From: an uncultured Clostridia bacterium
Lineage (GTDB): Bacteria > Bacillota > Clostridia > Oscillospirales > Ruminococcaceae
Length of the DNA stretch: 64,000 nt
Assembly (NCBI GenBank): GCA_945829235.1
Contig: CALZUA010000010.1
Location: 41,762-105,761 of the forward strand
Reading direction: 5' to 3'
This document shows, piece after piece, positions 36,193-44,140 of the stretch; position 1 is the stretch's first letter; each line of letters opens with the position of its first letter. A program made the translations under genes and the position numbers. The notes beneath the pieces were generated by a model that did no database searches, had not been told where the DNA came from, and saw only the letters and a list, made by a program, of their open reading frames with translations.

Positions 36193-36320
36193 CGAAAATA
36201 AATTTTGTGTTTATTCAGCCAGACATTTTCTGCGTTTTCGCAAGTGACAGAATGTCACACTTGCACGAAACGAACGAAATAAGCGGGTTGCTCGTTAATC
36301 ATAATTTGAAATCAACCTAT

Positions 36321-36356
36321 TTCGCCCTAGTTTTATCTAGGGGCAATTTTTGTGCC
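36321..36356 (+). repeat. Second copy of the tRNA-Ser terminator
   Basis: Same sequence as 36156-36192 apart from one missing C (GCCCTAG). It still forms a stem with CTAGGGGC and a T-run. A direct duplication behind a tRNA gene can be left by unequal recombination or an excised element. Confidence 0.8.
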
Positions 36357-36485
36357 TGAACCGACTTTGCACAAGGTTTTTCCCCGTGCCGAATTGATAA
36401 AAACCGCAAATTTTCACCCGCAATTGAGTTTTGTGTGAAAAATCGCGCTCTCCGATAGTTTCCAAGTTTACCAAAAATAGCAAAA

Positions 36486-36516
36486 CCAAAGCGTTCCGCT
36501 CGGGAACGCTTTTTTG
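36486..36516. terminator. Bidirectional terminator after the thiamine operon
   Basis: AAAGCGTTCC/GGAACGCTTT with a 5-nt loop and T-run on the plus strand. It lies just behind the stop of the thiE-like gene. Confidence 0.8.
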
Positions 36517-36518
36517 AT

Positions 36519-37082
36519 TTATTCGAAGAAAGTATTGTTCATCAAAGCCGACATAACGCAAACCCCCGCCGCGCCTTTTTCGAGAGCGAGGTGCATATTA
36601 TCGCGAGAAATCCCGCCGATTGCGTAGATGGGGATTTTCACGCTTTTGCAGACGTTTTCGAGAAACTCAAGTCCGCGCGGCGGTAAACCTTTTTTGCAGT
36701 CTGTTGCGAAAACGTGCCCCGCGGTGACGTAAGAAGCACCGAGTTTTTCCGCTTCAATCGCTTCCTCAACGCTGTGAACGGACGCGCCCACTTCCTCAAA
36801 TTCCGCGCAGATTTCCCGCGTGAGTTTTGCGAGCGGCAGATGAATTTTCTTCACCGAAAGTTCCCGCGCAACACTCGGAAAATTGTGGATAAACAGCTCA
36901 ATTTCCGGCACTCCGAGAACCCGTTTCGCAAGCGCCGCGTACTCCTCCTCGGGCAAATCCTTTTCGCGTAAAATTACCCGAGAAATGCCTTTTTTTGACA
37001 GAAAAGCAAGCTGTTCCTCAAGCGGTTTCACGCACAATTTCCGGTTGGTCACGCAGATGATTTTATCGAAATTCTCGCCCAT
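36519..37082 (-). CDS. Thiamine phosphate synthase-like protein (ThiE/TenI family)
   Basis: 187 aa from ATG 37082, 4 bp after the thiH stop; an ATG at 37103 overlaps thiH. It is a TIM-barrel of the ThiE/TenI family: IICVTNRKLC, RVILREKDLPEEEYAAL (LREKxL motif), GASVHSVEEAIEAEKLGASY, GHVFATDCKKGLPPRGLEFL and YAIGGISRDN with the phosphate loop. ThiE joins HMP-PP and thiazole phosphate; TenI-like members aromatise the thiazole tautomer. The shortened N-terminus and GHVFATDCK...PPRG region fit TenI/ThiE equally well. As last gene of the thiazole operon either role makes sense. Confidence 0.8.
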   Translation of the reverse strand: MGENFDKIICVTNRKLCVKPLEEQLAFLSKKGISRVILREKDLPEEEYAALAKRVLGVPEIELFIHNFPSVARELSVKKIHLPLAKLTREICAEFEEVGASVHSVEEAIEAEKLGASYVTAGHVFATDCKKGLPPRGLEFLENVCKSVKIPIYAIGGISRDNMHLALEKGAAGVCVMSALMNNTFFE

Positions 37083-37086
37083 TTTA

Positions 37087-38244
37087 TCAGCCCACATAAA
37101 CATAATCGTTCATCACGGGCTGAAGTCCGCGCGCGCGGATAGCGCCGCAGACCTGCTCAAGCGTTCTGTCGTCGCTTATCTCAAACTGGTTGTCGCCGAG
37201 CGACTCTTCCTCGGTGTGAGAACCGATGCCCGTGCTCACGCCCGCCGAGATTTTTGTCGCGCACATTCCCACAACATTGTCGCGGAAACCCGCGCGCTCT
37301 CTCGTCGAAATCGTAAGTCCCGCGAACGGCATAAATATGCGAAACGCCGTCATCACCTGCAAAAGTTGCTTTTCGTGAACGTCACGCGGGTTGATTTTGT
37401 CGTTGTTGATTATCGGGCGCAGACGCGGACAGGAAAACGAAATCTCCGCGTGCGGGTATTTGCGCTGTATAAGATAAGCGTGAACTCCCGCGGCAAACGC
37501 GTCCTTTCTGAAATCGTCCAGCCCCAGCAGTGCCGCAAACGCAACTCCCCTCATTCCGCCGCGAATTGCACGCTCCTGAGCGTTCAGGCGGTACGGGAAA
37601 ATGCGTTTGTGTCCCGCGAGGTGAAGCGTTTCGTACTTGTCGGAGTTGTAGGTTTCCTGAAAAACCGTGACGTAATCCGCGCCGTGCTCGTGAAGATACT
37701 TATACTCGTCCGTGTTCATCGGGTAAACCTCAATTCCCACGTTCTTGAAATACTCGTGTGCAATCGAACAAGCCTCGCCGATATATTCGACATCGGACAT
37801 CTTGCGGCTTTCACCCGTCAAAATCAGGATTTCCTCCATTCCCGTTTTGGCAATCGCTTCCATTTCACGGCGGATTCCGTCTTTATCGAGCTTTGCGCGG
37901 CGGATTTTGTTGTGGCAGTTAAAGCCGCAGTAAACGCAGTAATTCTCGCAGTAATTCGCGATATAAAGCGGCGTGAAAAGGTACACGCTGTTGCCGAAAT
38001 GCTTGCGCGTTTCAATCGTCGCCTTTGCCGCCATTTGCTCGAGAAACGGCTCTGCGGCGGGCGACAACAGCGCGGCAAAATCCTCGATTGAGAGATACTC
38101 CGCGGCAAGCGCGCGCTTTACATCGGTTTCCGTGTACTTATCATAATTGTACGCGTTCATTCGGCTGATAACCTGCTCCTGAATATCGGATTCGATAACC
38201 TCCATTCCGGGCAGATATTTCATATGGTCAATTCTCTCTTCCAT
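37087..38244 (-). CDS. thiH: 2-iminoacetate synthase (tyrosine lyase), radical SAM
   Basis: 385 aa. The [4Fe-4S]/SAM motif is in NYCENYCVYCGFNCHNKIRR (CxxxCxxC). The N-terminus KYLPGMEVIESDIQEQVI, the GESRKMSDVEYIGEAC segment and FSCPRLRPIINND are ThiH-typical. It cleaves tyrosine to dehydroglycine and p-cresol for thiazole synthesis, which suits an anaerobe using ThiH instead of the oxygen-dependent ThiO. ATG follows AGGAGAAC. It lies between thiG and the thiE-like gene. Confidence 0.95.
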   Translation of the reverse strand: MEERIDHMKYLPGMEVIESDIQEQVISRMNAYNYDKYTETDVKRALAAEYLSIEDFAALLSPAAEPFLEQMAAKATIETRKHFGNSVYLFTPLYIANYCENYCVYCGFNCHNKIRRAKLDKDGIRREMEAIAKTGMEEILILTGESRKMSDVEYIGEACSIAHEYFKNVGIEVYPMNTDEYKYLHEHGADYVTVFQETYNSDKYETLHLAGHKRIFPYRLNAQERAIRGGMRGVAFAALLGLDDFRKDAFAAGVHAYLIQRKYPHAEISFSCPRLRPIINNDKINPRDVHEKQLLQVMTAFRIFMPFAGLTISTRERAGFRDNVVGMCATKISAGVSTGIGSHTEEESLGDNQFEISDDRTLEQVCGAIRARGLQPVMNDYVYVG

Positions 38245-38259
38245 TTTGTTCTCCTTGAA

Positions 38260-39021
38260 TTAGTCCGCGATGAAGCCCGTAAGCGGCGAGGACGCGCTTG
38301 CCTTGTCGAGAACCCGTCCCGTGCCCGCGAGATAAGCAAGTCTGCCCGCGATAATCGCGTTTTTGAAAGCCTCCGCCATCTGCACGATATTTCCGGCAGT
38401 CGCAATCGCTGTGTTCGCCATAATCGCAGAAGCGCCCATTTCCATCGCTTCGCAAGCCTGCGAGGGCTTTCCGATACCCGCGTCAACGATTATCGGCAGG
38501 TCGATTTCCTCAATCAGAATACGTATAAACTGCTTTGTCGAAAGCCCCTGATTTGAGCCAATCGGCGCGGCAAGCGGCATTATCGCGGCGGCTCCCGCGT
38601 TTTTCATATCGCGAGCCGCGTACAAATCGGGGTACATATAAGGCATCGGGATAAAGCCGTCCTTCGCTAGCATTTCGCAGGCTTTTGCGGTTTCGTAGTT
38701 GTCGGGGAGGAGGTACTTTGAGTCGTGGATAACCTCGATTTTTATGAAATCCCCGCAGCCCGCCTCACGCGCAAGCTTAGCGATTTTCACGGCTTCTTCC
38801 GCATTTCTCGCGCCCGAGGTGTTCGGCAAAAGCGTCACGCCCTCGGGAATGTGGTCGAGGATATTTCCCGTAAAGCTGTTCACCCTGCGCACCGCAAGCG
38901 TGATAATCTCCGCGCCCGCATTCTTTACCGCGGCGTTTATCAGGTCAAGGTCAAACTTGCCCGAACCCAGAATAAATCTTGAATTAAACTCGTGTCCCGC
39001 AATAATCAGTTTATCTTCCAT
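38260..39021 (-). CDS. thiG: Thiazole synthase
   Basis: 253 aa. It joins deoxyxylulose 5-phosphate, dehydroglycine and ThiS thiocarboxylate. Motifs: [20 protein letters not shown], the Schiff-base Lys in [58 protein letters not shown] and NTAIATAGN with the phosphate site. It lies 15 bp after thiF in the operon order thiS-thiF-thiG-thiH-thiE-like. Confidence 0.96.
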   Translation of the reverse strand: MEDKLIIAGHEFNSRFILGSGKFDLDLINAAVKNAGAEIITLAVRRVNSFTGNILDHIPEGVTLLPNTSGARNAEEAVKIAKLAREAGCGDFIKIEVIHDSKYLLPDNYETAKACEMLAKDGFIPMPYMYPDLYAARDMKNAGAAAIMPLAAPIGSNQGLSTKQFIRILIEEIDLPIIVDAGIGKPSQACEAMEMGASAIMANTAIATAGNIVQMAEAFKNAIIAGRLAYLAGTGRVLDKASASSPLTGFIAD

Positions 39022-39036
39022 AGTTGTTTCCTTTCG

Positions 39037-39660
39037 TCAACCTAAAATCATTTCAACCGCTTTGCTTGCGATATGCCCCGCGCAGATAATAACGCGCGAA
39101 GCCGTCAAGCCCTCGCCATCGGCAACGTCGGTTTTCCCGTCGCCGCACACAAAAAGCCGCTCCGAGATTTTACGCGTGACAATCTCGTTTGCTCGCCCGA
39201 AGCCCGCCATACCGCTTCCCGTGATGATTTTCACGGTTTTGCTCTCGGACAAGAGCGTGTTCACGAGCATCGCTTTTTCCTCCGCACCGTCAAACGCTTC
39301 GCAGACAATCGGACATTGCCCGAAAATCTCGAGGCAATTCTTCTCGTCAACGCGGACATCGTGCGTGACAATCTCGCAGAACGGGTTGATTTCACGCAGA
39401 ATTTCCGCGAGAGCCTCGGTTTTTCGCCGACCGATATCGCGCAAAAGATACGCTTGTCGGTTGATGTTCGACAGCTCAACTCGGTCAAAATCCGCGATAA
39501 CAAGCCGCCCGATTCCGCTTCGGACAAGCGCCGCGGCGATGTTTGAACCAAGCCCGCCAAGCCCCGCTATACCGACAGTCGCGGCTTTCATTTTCTCGTA
39601 AATCGGCGCTTTTGAGCGGGAATTCACCGCCTCGGCAAACTCCCTTTCGCTTATCTTCAT
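39037..39660 (-). CDS. thiF: ThiS adenylyltransferase
   Basis: 207 aa E1-like enzyme. The nucleotide site is VGIAGLGGLGSNIAAALVRS, followed by IADFDRVELSNINRQAYLL and the adenylate-binding Arg. It lacks the zinc-binding CxxC pairs of E. coli ThiF and fits the shorter Clostridial ThiF that works with ThiS and ThiH. It adenylates the ThiS C-terminus. The start overlaps the thiS stop by 1 bp. Confidence 0.92.
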   Translation of the reverse strand: MKISEREFAEAVNSRSKAPIYEKMKAATVGIAGLGGLGSNIAAALVRSGIGRLVIADFDRVELSNINRQAYLLRDIGRRKTEALAEILREINPFCEIVTHDVRVDEKNCLEIFGQCPIVCEAFDGAEEKAMLVNTLLSESKTVKIITGSGMAGFGRANEIVTRKISERLFVCGDGKTDVADGEGLTASRVIICAGHIASKAVEMILG

Positions 39661-39851
39661 CAGCCGCCTCCCACAAACCCGACAATTTCAACCTCGTCAT
39701 CGGGCTTGATTTCGGTGCTGTCGTAATCGTTCTTCGGCAAAATCTCGCCGTTTACCATCACCGCAACACGAACCGCCGAATATCCCGCTTTTTTCAGATA
39801 CTCGCCGACCGTGATTTTCTCGTTAAAATCCTCGCCGTTTATTTTAGCCAT
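39660..39851 (-). CDS. thiS: Sulfur carrier protein ThiS
   Basis: 63 aa from ATG 39851, preceded by GGGGTGAG. A beta-grasp ubiquitin-like fold is indicated by MAKINGEDF, VAVMVNGEILPKNDYDST and the acidic strand DDEVEIVGFVGGG ending in the diglycine that is adenylated and thiocarboxylated. It is the first gene of the operon behind a structured leader. Confidence 0.93.
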   Translation of the reverse strand: MAKINGEDFNEKITVGEYLKKAGYSAVRVAVMVNGEILPKNDYDSTEIKPDDEVEIVGFVGGG

Positions 39852-39962
39852 TTTCTCACCCCGCATAATTTTTTGCACAAAAAAAGCAGACACTTTTCCC
39901 GTAACAGTACCTTGTTGTCTATCGGCAACGGTGGTGCTCCCCGAAAAACGTTCTGCGTTTCT
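39852..39962 (-). ncRNA. Structured thiS leader RNA (candidate cis-regulator)
   Basis: The leader lies between the promoter and thiS. It holds GTTG/CAAC closing an 8-nt loop, flanking CCG/CGG segments, and a U-rich tract TGTCTGCTTTTTTTG about 40 nt before the start codon that could act as a terminator. None of the TPP riboswitch hallmarks (CUGAGA, ACCYGAUCUGG) is present. A 'thiS motif' RNA of unknown mechanism has been described upstream of thiS in Firmicutes; this may be one, but the match is from memory. Confidence 0.45.
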
Positions 39963-39968
39963 TCATCT

Positions 39969-39997
39969 ATTTTAGCACATTTTCCGACAATTGTCAA
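39969..39997 (-). promoter_or_regulatory. Promoter of the thiazole operon
   Basis: Minus strand: TTGACA, 17 bp ending ATGTGC, TAAAAT. It is divergent from the trkA promoter 60 bp away. Confidence 0.85.
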
Positions 39998-40059
39998 GAC
40001 ATTTTCGGCGGCAATTTTTCTCAAAATTTCATTGGTTTCGCTCAATTTCACAAAGGTCA

Positions 40060-40088
40060 TTGACAAGCGAAGAAAAATGTAGTATAGT
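40060..40088 (+). promoter_or_regulatory. Promoter of trkA-trkH
   Basis: TTGACA, 17 bp ending TGTAG, TATAGT. Transcription should start near 40095, leaving a leader of about 90 nt. Confidence 0.85.
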
Positions 40089-40108
40089 ATATAATAGGTA
40101 TATATTGC

Positions 40109-40175
40109 AACAGGCTGGTGAGAAAGGTGTACCGTTGACGACGCAGATGTGCCTTTATCGACAGTCTGATTAGAA
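40109..40175 (+). ncRNA. Structured trkA leader (candidate regulatory RNA)
   Basis: The leader folds as one long interrupted stem. The outer helix AGGCTG/CAGTCT has 6 bp, then an internal loop (GTGAG against ATCGA), an inner 9-bp helix AAAGGTGTA/TGTGCCTTT with wobbles, and an apical loop of about 16 nt. The ribosome site AAAGAGGG follows directly. It does not look like the c-di-AMP (ydaO) riboswitch that often controls K+ transport. No terminator is seen, so any control would act on translation. Confidence 0.5.
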
Positions 40176-40186
40176 AGAGGGATTTT

Positions 40187-41542
40187 TTGGATATAATTAT
40201 AGTCGGTTGCGGGAAGGTCGGGCAGGCGCTTGCCGAACAGCTGAACGAACAGGGCAACAACATCACCGTCATTGACCTCGCCGCAGACAAAATTAACGCC
40301 GTTACCTCGCGTTGTGATGTCATGGGCGTTGTCGGAAACGGCGCAACTCACCTAATTCAGCAGGAGGCGGGCATTGAGCGCGCGGATTTGCTGATTGCGG
40401 TCACGGGCTCGGACGAGCTGAATTTGCTCTGCTGCCTTATCGCGAAAAAAGCGGGTAACTGCCGTACAATAGCCCGCGTTCGCTCACCGCAGTACAGCAG
40501 CGAAGCACCGTTCCTAAAAGACGAGCTCGGACTTGCAATGGTTATCAACCCCGAGCTTGCCGCAGCACAGGAAATCGCGCGCGTTTTGCGTTTCCCGTCC
40601 GCGATGAAAATCGAAACTTTCTCGAGAGGGCGCGTGGAACTTCTCAAATTCAGGCTTCCCGAGGACAGCCCACTCGCGGGACTTGCCGTCAAGGAAATTG
40701 CGTCAAAGCTGCTCTGCGATGTGCTCGTGTGTACAATTGAGCGCGGTGATGAAGCGTACATAGCAAACGGTAACTTCGTGTTCGCGGAAAAGGACGTTAT
40801 CTCAATCGTTGCCTCGCCGAAAAAGGCAAACGATTTCTTCCGCAAAATCAACTACAAGACAAACTCCGTCAAGGACGTTATGATTGCGGGCGGCGGTGAG
40901 CTTGGGCATTATCTCACGGAAATTCTGCTTAAATCGGGAATTTCCGTCAAGATTATCGAGAAAAATCTCAAGCGCTGCGAGGAGCTTTCGGAGCTTTGGG
41001 ACGATGTAACCGTGATAAACGGTGACGCGTCCGACCAGAATGTCCTGCTTGAAGCGGGGCTGGAGGAAGCGGGAGCTTTTGTCGCGCTCACAAATCTCGA
41101 TGAGGAGAACATAATGCTGTCGCTTTTCGCGAAAAGCGCGGGGAGCGCAAAGCTTGTCACTAAAATCAACCGTATCGAGTTTGACGAGGTTATCAAGCAC
41201 CTTGACCTCGACACGATAATTTACCCGAAAAACATCACCTCAGACACGATTATACGCTATGTGCGCTCGTTCAAGAGAACCGTCGGCAGCAACGTTGAGC
41301 GCGTGTATCAGTTCATCAAAGGCAAGGTCGAGGCGTCCGAGTTCACGATAACAGACGAGGGCGCTGTCACCAACACGCCGCTGATGAAGCTCACGCTGAA
41401 ACCGGGCGTGCTCGTTGCGGCAATTCTCCGCGATAAAAAGGTTATCATACCGCGCGGCTCGGACGTGATTTTGGCGGGAGATACGGTTGTTATCGTGTCA
41501 AATATCGTTGGACTTCACGATATCGCAGACATTCTCAAATGA
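40187..41542 (+). CDS. trkA: Trk potassium uptake system peripheral NAD-binding protein
   Basis: 451 aa from TTG 40187 with AAAGAGGG 5 bp upstream; no ATG fits. Two tandem RCK_N/RCK_C units: the first Rossmann site IIVGCGKVGQALAEQL with Asp in NNITVIDLAADK, the second VMIAGGGELGHYLTEILL. Each is followed by a TrkA_C lobe (LAGLAVKEIASKLLCDVLV; TPLMKLTLKPGVLVAAILR). It forms the cytosolic gating ring of the TrkH channel and senses NAD(H)/ATP. It lies 20 bp before trkH. Confidence 0.95.
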   Translation: MDIIIVGCGKVGQALAEQLNEQGNNITVIDLAADKINAVTSRCDVMGVVGNGATHLIQQEAGIERADLLIAVTGSDELNLLCCLIAKKAGNCRTIARVRSPQYSSEAPFLKDELGLAMVINPELAAAQEIARVLRFPSAMKIETFSRGRVELLKFRLPEDSPLAGLAVKEIASKLLCDVLVCTIERGDEAYIANGNFVFAEKDVISIVASPKKANDFFRKINYKTNSVKDVMIAGGGELGHYLTEILLKSGISVKIIEKNLKRCEELSELWDDVTVINGDASDQNVLLEAGLEEAGAFVALTNLDEENIMLSLFAKSAGSAKLVTKINRIEFDEVIKHLDLDTIIYPKNITSDTIIRYVRSFKRTVGSNVERVYQFIKGKVEASEFTITDEGAVTNTPLMKLTLKPGVLVAAILRDKKVIIPRGSDVILAGDTVVIVSNIVGLHDIADILK

Positions 41543-41562
41543 TTTGAAAGTACGGATAATTT

Positions 41563-43002
41563 ATGAATTACAGAATGATAAGCTACGTCCTCGGCTGGAT
41601 TTTGGTTTTCGAGGCGGCTTTTATGGCGGTTCCGCTGATAACCTGCGCCGTGTTCGCGGAAGGCGGCTCGGCGGTTTGGTTCGGTGTCACCGCGGGAATT
41701 TGCCTTGCAATAGGCGGGCTGCTTATCCTTGTCAAAAAGCCGCAGAACAAGCGCCTTTTTTCGCGCGAGGGATTTGTTATAGTCGCGTTGAGCTGGATTG
41801 CGCTGTCGGTTTTCGGGGCGCTGCCGTTTTTCCTGTCGGGAGCAATCCCCTCGTTTATTGACGCGCTCTTTGAAACGGTTTCGGGCTTCACGACAACCGG
41901 CGCGTCCATTTTAAGCGATGTCGAAGCACTCCCGAAGTCAATGCTGATGTGGCGAAGCTTCACACACTGGGTTGGCGGAATGGGTGTACTCGTGTTTGTT
42001 ATGGCGTTTTTGCCGCTGTCGGGCGGTCAGAATATGCACATAATGAAAGCAGAGTCGCCGGGACCGTCCGTCAGCAAGCTCGTTCCCCGCGTTAAAACAA
42101 CCGCGCTGCTGCTTTACTCGATTTATTTTGTACTGACGCTGATTGAGTTTATAATGCTGCTTTTCGGCGGAATGACGGGCTTTGAGGCGCTCAACACCGC
42201 GTTTGCGACCGCAGGCACGGGCGGCTTCGGCATCTACAACAGCAGTATCGGCAGTTTCTCGCCGTATATACAGATTGTCGTGACGGTGTTTATGCTTCTG
42301 TTTTCGGTCAACTTCAACTCCTACTTCTTCTTGTTGAACCGAAAATTCCGCGAGGCGTTCAACACCGAAGTCATCGTCTTTTTCATCATCGTTACCACTG
42401 CCATCACTATCCTCACTCTCGACAACCGCGCGCTTTATCCCGAAACGGGCGACTCTCTGCGCAACTCCGCGTTTACGGTAGCTTCGCTGATATCGACAAC
42501 GGGCTTTTCGACGGTTGACTTCAACGCGTGGTCGGAGCTTTCGCGGACAATTCTCGTTATCATAATGTTCATCGGCGCGTGCGCGGGAAGTACCGGCGGC
42601 GGTATCAAGGTATCGCGCATAATAATCCTGTTCAAGAGCCTCGGGAAAGAGCTGAAGGTTATGGTTCACCCTAAGCAAATCAAGAAAATCAAAATCGGCT
42701 CGCACCCGATTGAACACGAAACCGTGCGCTCGGTAAGCGTGTTTATGATAGCGTACATCGTGGTTTTCGTGATATCGCTGGTTATCGTGTCGTTCGACAA
42801 CCACGATTTGATAACAAACTTCACCGCCGTGACCGCGTCCATAAACAACATCGGTCCGGGACTTGAGCTAGTCGGTCCGACCGCGAATTTCGCGTTCTTC
42901 TCGGTACCGTCGAAAATTGTGCTGATTTTCGATATGCTCGCGGGCAGACTTGAGCTTTTCCCGATGCTGTTACTCTTTACTCCGTCTACTTGGAAAAAGT
43001 GA
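41563..43002 (+). CDS. trkH: Trk potassium transporter membrane subunit
   Basis: 479 aa. It has about ten membrane segments arranged as four M1-P-M2 repeats. Selectivity-filter-like loops are visible: GFTTTGASIL, GTGGFGIYN, STTGFSTVDF and NNIGPGLELVG. GSTGGGIKVSRIIILFK is the gating loop near the third M2. It conducts K+ with TrkA. A terminator follows 23 bp downstream, so trkA-trkH is a two-gene operon. Confidence 0.95.
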   Translation: MNYRMISYVLGWILVFEAAFMAVPLITCAVFAEGGSAVWFGVTAGICLAIGGLLILVKKPQNKRLFSREGFVIVALSWIALSVFGALPFFLSGAIPSFIDALFETVSGFTTTGASILSDVEALPKSMLMWRSFTHWVGGMGVLVFVMAFLPLSGGQNMHIMKAESPGPSVSKLVPRVKTTALLLYSIYFVLTLIEFIMLLFGGMTGFEALNTAFATAGTGGFGIYNSSIGSFSPYIQIVVTVFMLLFSVNFNSYFFLLNRKFREAFNTEVIVFFIIVTTAITILTLDNRALYPETGDSLRNSAFTVASLISTTGFSTVDFNAWSELSRTILVIIMFIGACAGSTGGGIKVSRIIILFKSLGKELKVMVHPKQIKKIKIGSHPIEHETVRSVSVFMIAYIVVFVISLVIVSFDNHDLITNFTAVTASINNIGPGLELVGPTANFAFFSVPSKIVLIFDMLAGRLELFPMLLLFTPSTWKK

Positions 43003-43024
43003 AATCGCGCGTTAAATATAAGAT

Positions 43025-43057
43025 AATCGCCCTCGGTTTTGAGGGCGATTTCGTTTT
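43025..43057 (+). terminator. Terminator of the trkA-trkH operon
   Basis: AATCGCCCTC/GAGGGCGATT with a 6-nt loop, followed by TCGTTTT. Confidence 0.88.
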
Positions 43058-43110
43058 AAGAAAAAGTTCAAGCTGTCAATAAAAACACACGAGAGAGGTT
43101 TAAATTAAAT

Positions 43111-44130
43111 TTACTTCGCGTCAAACTCGTAAACCGTGGTGTAGTCGTAGGTTTCGCCTGCTTTGAGCACGCAGCTCGGGAAATTCGGCTTGTTCGGTGT
43201 GTCGGGGCAGAACTGGCTCTCGAAGCAAAGCCCGCCGTATTTCGGGTAATGCTTTCCGCCCTTTCCGTCCTCGTTCAAGCCGATTCCGATGTAAAACTGC
43301 ATCGCGGGCTTGTTCGTTTTCATCGTGAGCAAAATCCCGCGCGTCTGCTCGTAAGCCTGCGCCGCAACACGCATTTCCTTGCTCTCGCCGAGGAAAAAGT
43401 TGTGGTCGTAGCCGTTCGGGAGCTTTCCGCTGTCCATATCCTCGCGCACCTTTTTCGGCTCTCTGAAATCAAACGCAGTTCCCGCTACATCGGCAATCTC
43501 GCCTGTCGGGATAAGCCCGCTGTCAACGGGAGTGTACTTATCCGCGTTTATCTCAACAATGTGGTCGAGAACATCGCCGCTCCCCTCGCCTTTCAGGTTG
43601 AAATACGAGTGATTTGTGAAATTCACAACCGTGTCCTTGTCGGATTTCGCGGTGTAGTGAATCTGCACGCCGTTGTCAAGGAGCGTGAACTGCACCTTGC
43701 AGACAAGCGTTCCGGGGAAATTTTCCTCACCGTCGGGACTTGTGTAACCGAATGTAACGCTGTTGTCCGTCACCTCGTCAACCGTCCACACGCGCTTGTT
43801 GAACGAAATCGAGCCGCCGTGAAGCGTGTTCTCGCCGTCGTTTTTGTAGAGCTTGTACTCCTTGCCGTTGAGCGTGAATTTCGCGCCGCCTATACGGTTT
43901 GCAAAACGCCCGACGGTTGCGCCGTGCGAGGAATTGCCCTCTGCGTAGCCGTTCAAATCGTCATATCCCAGCACAACATCAACCTTTTCGCCGTTCTTGT
44001 CGGAAACGCAAATCGACTGAATACACGCGCCGAGGCTGTGGAAGCTCGCCTTGATTTTCGCGTTTTGAAGCGTTACCAGATAGCACTTGTAGCCTTGATA
44101 AAAGCCGTATTCCTTGATTTCACTAGACAT
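43111..44130 (-). CDS. galM: Aldose 1-epimerase
   Basis: 339 aa beta-sandwich enzyme. Catalytic His are in SSHGATVGRFANRIGGAKF and NFTNHSYFNLKG; the catalytic Glu is in GGLCFESQFCPDTPNKPNFP. It converts the alpha and beta forms of galactose or glucose. ATG is preceded by AAGGAG. It lies 10 bp after the chemoreceptor gene and may be read from the same promoter, a combination that could link sugar metabolism to taxis, though this is speculative. Confidence 0.94.
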   Translation of the reverse strand: MSSEIKEYGFYQGYKCYLVTLQNAKIKASFHSLGACIQSICVSDKNGEKVDVVLGYDDLNGYAEGNSSHGATVGRFANRIGGAKFTLNGKEYKLYKNDGENTLHGGSISFNKRVWTVDEVTDNSVTFGYTSPDGEENFPGTLVCKVQFTLLDNGVQIHYTAKSDKDTVVNFTNHSYFNLKGEGSGDVLDHIVEINADKYTPVDSGLIPTGEIADVAGTAFDFREPKKVREDMDSGKLPNGYDHNFFLGESKEMRVAAQAYEQTRGILLTMKTNKPAMQFYIGIGLNEDGKGGKHYPKYGGLCFESQFCPDTPNKPNFPSCVLKAGETYDYTTVYEFDAK

Positions 44131-44140
44131 AAAAATCTCC

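Larger units (their letters stand above)
36135..36518. other. Intergenic stretch behind tRNA-Ser with duplicated terminator
   Basis: No gene is seen in these 384 bp. They hold a small hairpin right after the tRNA (GCCGGT/ACCGGC), two near-identical copies of a terminator (see the next two entries), an imperfect hairpin CAAGTGACA/TGTCACACTTG at about 36240-36262, and the terminator shared with the thiamine operon. The DNA between the two terminator copies shows no recognisable gene remnant. Confidence 0.7.

Noticed and set aside
39852..39990. TPP riboswitch before thiS
   Set aside because: The conserved CUGAGA and ACCYGAUCUGG segments are absent on either strand.
40095..40186. c-di-AMP riboswitch before trkA
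   Set aside because: The element is too short and lacks the two-fold pseudo-symmetric core of the ydaO class.
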